This document shows positions 6,201 through 8,774 of a stretch of DNA of 8,774 nucleotides, piece after piece; the first letter of the stretch is position 1, and each line of letters begins with the position of its first letter. Source of the stretch: Deltaproteobacteria bacterium (GTDB taxonomy: Bacteria > Desulfobacterota > Syntrophia > Syntrophales > UBA2210). Under the pieces are notes generated by a model. That model had not been told where the DNA came from. It ran no database searches and saw only the letters and a list, made by a program, of their open reading frames with translations. The stretch covers positions 1 through 8,774 of the forward strand of contig JAFGSH010000181.1 of the NCBI GenBank assembly GCA_016934695.1, in the 5' to 3' direction. The translations under genes and the position numbers were made by a program.

Positions 6201-6512
6201 TTGAAAAAGCGTTTCGATATACGGGTGATGGGGCGAGATTTCTCGGTCCTGAGCGATAAAGGGGATGAGTATGTAGAGAGGGTTGTCCGGTATATAAATG
6301 AGAGGGCTAGGGAGATAGGAGAGGCCTCAGAGAATGCAACAGCTTCAGATATTGCTATTTTGGTTGCTTTAAATATTGCCGAAGAACTGTTTGGAGTACA
6401 AGAAGAAGAAAAGGATCTGCGTAACAGATTCGAAGGTGAAATTGAGAAATTAATTAGCTATATTGACAGAAAAAATACGGTAATCCCCTGCGATGCGCGT
6501 GATGACCTGTAG
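6201..6512 (+). CDS. zapA: Cell division protein ZapA
   Basis: A 103-residue protein with the ZapA pattern: a short N-terminal beta region (KKRFDIRVMGRDFSVLSDKG), then the signature YVERVVRYINERAREI and a helix DIAILVALNIAEELF, ending in a charged coiled coil. ZapA is a small cytoplasmic protein that cross-links FtsZ filaments and recruits ZapB. The start is TTG with AGGGGA 7 nt upstream; no ATG is close enough. The codons for the last nine residues (PCDARDDL and the preceding Ile) and the TAG overlap the 5' strand of the 6S RNA closing stem, so the C-terminal sequence is partly dictated by RNA pairing. It sits in the conserved zapA-6S RNA neighbourhood. Confidence 0.88.
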   Translation: MKKRFDIRVMGRDFSVLSDKGDEYVERVVRYINERAREIGEASENATASDIAILVALNIAEELFGVQEEEKDLRNRFEGEIEKLISYIDRKNTVIPCDARDDL

Positions 6513-6675
6513 TTTTTTGAACCAACACCTTATGACTGAAGTGCCCTTCTTTGTTTGTGGTGTGCATGTCCAGCGGCCCCCGCGAGGGACGGAGCGGAAA
6601 GCCTGAAACAGCAACAGGGCGCTAATTCTTTGATAAGGTTCAAAAGAATGGTCATCACGGCATAGGCGGGGGAGA
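6483..6675 (+). ncRNA. ssrS: 6S RNA
   Basis: About 190 nt that fold like 6S RNA, the mimic of an open promoter that binds sigma-70 RNA polymerase. The closing stem is explicit: CCCCTGC (6485-6491) pairs with GCGGGGG (6666-6672), ATGC (6493-6496) with GCAT (6660-6663), and GTGATGACC (6499-6507) with GGTCATCAC (6650-6658). The inner part has an apical hairpin, GTCC-a-GCGG with CCGC-ga-GGGAC. The stretch GAAAGCCTGAAACAGC and the later AAGGTTCAAAAG align by eye with the E. coli GAAGCCTTAAAACTGC and the GGGTTCAAGGG regions. Position between zapA and rny agrees with the common zapA-ssrS linkage. Exact ends are uncertain by several bases, and I see no strong promoter directly upstream, so it may be processed from the zapA transcript. 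Confidence 0.82.
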
Positions 6676-6712
6676 CGTATGGCAGAAGCGGTTTCATCTC
6701 TCTCAAGGCCTT

Positions 6713-6762
6713 GGGTTCGATGTATCGAGCCCTGTCTCCGGCGGTTGTCCTTCGGGTACAAC
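6713..6762 (+). other. Two hairpins between 6S RNA and rny
   Basis: First hairpin: GGGTTCGAT (6713-6721) pairs with ATCGAGCCC (6724-6732), nine pairs with one G-U, around a 2-base gap, so the apical pairs must open. Second: GTTGTCC (6744-6750) pairs with GGTACAAC (6755-6762) with a single bulge and a TTCG tetraloop. Neither is followed by a convincing U-tract. They may form the 3' trailer of the 6S transcript or the rny leader. Confidence 0.45.
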
Positions 6763-6846
6763 GCGTCGTCTTCCTGTCCCCTCCCATTTTTACAAGGGTA
6801 AGTTTCCTGTTCCTGTGAAATCATTACGGGGGGGAGGTACACAACG

Positions 6847-8412
6847 TTGTCAAACATCAGCTTTATAATACTGGTCGTGTTGGTGTCTGCGGCACTGGGT
6901 GCGGTGCTGGGATATTATGTGCGCAAGAGCATTTCCGGGAGGATGCTTGAGTCGTCTGAAAGCCTGTCGCTGAGAATTACCAGTGAGGCCAAGAAAGAGG
7001 CCGAGAACATCAAGAAAGAGGCCATTCTCCAAGCCAAGGACAGTCTCCTCAAGGCCAAGAATGAATTTGAAAAGGAGACCAGAGACAGGAGGGCGGAGAT
7101 TGAGAAGGTAGAGGAGCGGATCCATCAGAAGGAGACGAATCTGGACAAGAAGACGGATCAGCTTGCTCAACGGGAAGCCGCCATGGAGAAAAGGGAAAGC
7201 GCCATCATCGGTAAAGAGGCGCTCCTGAAGGAAAAGCATGACAGGGTGGACAGGATTATCGAAGAGCAGCGGGTGCAATTGGAAAAGATCGCCGGGATTT
7301 CCTCGGAAGAGGCGCGGGAATCCCTCGTCCAGTTGATGGTGGATGATGCCCGGCACGAAGCGGGCGGTATCATACGAAGAGTGGAAGAGGAAACGAAGCG
7401 GGAATCGGAGAAGAAGGCGCGCGAGATACTGGCCTATGCAGTGCAGAGATACGCCTCCGATTTTGTGGCGGAGAACACCGTGTCGGTGGTCACCCTTCCC
7501 TCGGACGAGATGAAGGGGAGGATCATCGGCAGAGAGGGGAGAAACATCCGGGCCATAGAGGCCGCCACCGGTACGGACCTGATCATAGACGACACACCGG
7601 AGGCCGTGGTGATCTCCAGCTTCGACCCCGTCCGGAGGGAGGTGGCAAAGAGGTCTCTGGAGAATCTGATCCATGACGGGAGGATCCATCCCGGGAGGAT
7701 CGAGGAGATCGTTGCAAAGGTACAGGCCGAGGTCGACAAGATGATCCGTGAAACCGGGGAACGGGTATCATTCGATGCAGGGGTACATGATGTCCATCCC
7801 GAACTGCTGAACCTCCTCGGGCGGCTGCGATTCCGCACGAGCTTTTCCCAGAACGTCCTGGAACACTCCATGGAGGTTTCACACCTTGCGGGGATGATGG
7901 CCGCCGAACTCAAGATGAATGTCAAGGATGCCAAGCGCGCCGGGCTTTTGCACGACATCGGGAAGGCCGTCGATCATGAGGTCGAGGGGCCGCATGCCGC
8001 CATCGGGGCGGAGTATGCCCGGAAACTCGGCGAGTCAGAGCGGATTGTCCAGGCGATCGCGCAGCACCATGACGACGGGCACAACAACACCATTCTGGGT
8101 GTCCTGATACAGGCGGCGGACACCCTTTCAGCCGCGCGGCCCGGCGCACGCAGGGAGATGCTGGCGACCTATGTAAAACGATTGACGGAACTGGAAGAGA
8201 TAGCGACCTCGTTCAAAGGCGTTGACAAGTGTTATGCCATCCAGGCCGGGAGAGAGATCCGCATTCTCGTGGAGAACGAGAAGGTGTCCGATAATGATGC
8301 CGTCATGCTCTGCAGGGATATCGTCAAAAAGGTTGAATCGGAGTTGACCTACCCCGGGCAGATAAAGGTCACGGTCATACGGGAGATGCGCGTCTCCGAT
8401 TTCGCAAAGTAG
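6847..8412 (+). CDS. rny: Ribonuclease Y
   Basis: A 521-residue endoribonuclease of the usual length and order. Residues 5-25 form an N-terminal membrane anchor ([20 protein letters not shown]). A long charged coiled coil runs from about 40 to 195. The KH RNA-binding domain has its GxxG loop in [12 protein letters not shown] (224-235). The HD phosphohydrolase domain has H340 in NVLEH and the HD pair H369-D370 in LLHDIGK, with a further HH at 407-408. RNase Y starts mRNA decay by internal cleavage at the membrane. The start is TTG at 6847 with GGGAGG about 9 nt upstream; no in-frame ATG is close. It is followed 18 nt later by a ymdB-family gene, the usual partner. Confidence 0.95.
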   Translation: MSNISFIILVVLVSAALGAVLGYYVRKSISGRMLESSESLSLRITSEAKKEAENIKKEAILQAKDSLLKAKNEFEKETRDRRAEIEKVEERIHQKETNLDKKTDQLAQREAAMEKRESAIIGKEALLKEKHDRVDRIIEEQRVQLEKIAGISSEEARESLVQLMVDDARHEAGGIIRRVEEETKRESEKKAREILAYAVQRYASDFVAENTVSVVTLPSDEMKGRIIGREGRNIRAIEAATGTDLIIDDTPEAVVISSFDPVRREVAKRSLENLIHDGRIHPGRIEEIVAKVQAEVDKMIRETGERVSFDAGVHDVHPELLNLLGRLRFRTSFSQNVLEHSMEVSHLAGMMAAELKMNVKDAKRAGLLHDIGKAVDHEVEGPHAAIGAEYARKLGESERIVQAIAQHHDDGHNNTILGVLIQAADTLSAARPGARREMLATYVKRLTELEEIATSFKGVDKCYAIQAGREIRILVENEKVSDNDAVMLCRDIVKKVESELTYPGQIKVTVIREMRVSDFAK

Positions 8413-8430
8413 GATGGGAAGGTCTGGACT

Positions 8431-8774
8431 GTGAAGATACTCTTTATCGGAGACATCGTGGGAAAGCCGGGTCGAAAGGCGGTGCAAGCCCTCCTCCCCG
8501 GTATCGTGGGGAACTGTGGGGTGGATATCGTCATCGCGAACTGTGAAAATGCCGCCGGGGGATTCGGCGTAACCAGGAAAGTGGTGGAGGAGCTCTACGG
8601 GAGCGAGATCGATGTCCTGACGTCGGGGAACCATATATGGGACAAGAAGGAGATAGAGGAGTTCATTGACGACTACGAGACCCTCCTGCGCCCGGCCAAT
8701 TATCCCGTGGAAACTGTGGGCAGGGGGAGCGTGGTGGTGCATGCCGGGTCGGGGACATCCCTGGCCGTCGTGAA
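8431..8774 (+). CDS. ymdB: YmdB-family (TIGR00282-type) metallophosphoesterase, N-terminal part
   Basis: The frame opens with GTG at 8431, after GGGAAGG 8 nt upstream, and runs off the right end with 114 codons visible. The N-terminus MKILFIGDIVGKPGR carries D8; ANCENAAGG carries E39 and N40; TSGNHIWDK carries N67 and H68. These equal the dinuclear-metal and catalytic positions of Bacillus subtilis YmdB. Members hydrolyse 2',3'-cyclic nucleotides and affect RNA turnover and multicellular behaviour; the C-terminal metal-binding histidines lie outside the window. An 18-nt gap from rny and the conserved pairing suggest co-transcription and a joint role in RNA decay. Confidence 0.93.
   Translation, partial: MKILFIGDIVGKPGRKAVQALLPGIVGNCGVDIVIANCENAAGGFGVTRKVVEELYGSEIDVLTSGNHIWDKKEIEEFIDDYETLLRPANYPVETVGRGSVVVHAGSGTSLAVV

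Noticed and set aside
6713..6732. tRNA T-arm (GGGTTCGAT...)
   Set aside because: The TTCGA resemblance is local; no acceptor stem, anticodon arm or CCA context can be assembled around it.
6450..6857. Minus-strand frame across the 6S RNA region
   Set aside because: It is antisense to the end of zapA and to a structured RNA, and shows no protein family features.
1..8774. CRISPR array or prophage genes
   Set aside because: No regularly spaced repeats and no phage structural, integrase or Cas-like genes were seen on either strand.

Overview
The window looks like chromosomal DNA from an anaerobic deltaproteobacterium-type organism (Desulfobacterota, perhaps Syntrophales-like; inferred from gene content, not proven). 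The evidence is a hemB gene followed by an AhbD-like radical SAM heme synthase (the siroheme-dependent heme route of sulfate reducers and relatives), a mitochondrial-EFG1-like elongation factor G (spdEFG1 type), and a zapB-like / zapA / 6S RNA / rny / ymdB block. Most genes are GC-rich; the stretch from about 1470 to 2890 is visibly AT-richer and is the accessory part.

Layout. 1-74: the 3' end of hemB (+). 97-1167: ahbD-like radical SAM/SPASM protein (+). 1201-1465: a broken LhgO-type FAD oxidoreductase, in which the N-terminal FAD-binding segment is joined out of frame to the last ~35 codons. 1512-2436 (-): what I read as one integron gene cassette. It carries a trypsin-like serine protease gene, has a 56-bp attC-like site just after the stop codon, and has a GTTRRRY recombination triplet 16 nt before the start codon. 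2438-2893: gene-free DNA with a leftward rho-independent terminator (2507-2541) and a 91-bp MITE-like inverted repeat (2761-2851).

2894-5714 (-): fusA (spdEFG1 type) followed after 34 nt by a RecA/KaiC-like P-loop ATPase of unknown function, probably one operon. It is read from a near-consensus promoter (5811-5839) through a leader with a strong GC hairpin. A second near-consensus promoter (5879-5907) fires the other way into a ZapB-like coiled-coil gene and zapA. The 6S RNA gene follows, and its closing stem begins inside the last codons of zapA. Then come rny (RNase Y) and the 5' part of a ymdB-family phosphodiesterase gene, cut by the window end.

How it works together: the left edge makes heme; the middle is a recombination-prone gap with a lost oxidoreductase, a captured cassette and a dispersed repeat; the right half is housekeeping (translocation, Z-ring assembly, RNA polymerase regulation by 6S RNA, RNA turnover). 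The most unusual item is the lone protease cassette sitting at a non-canonical site with no integrase gene in the window.
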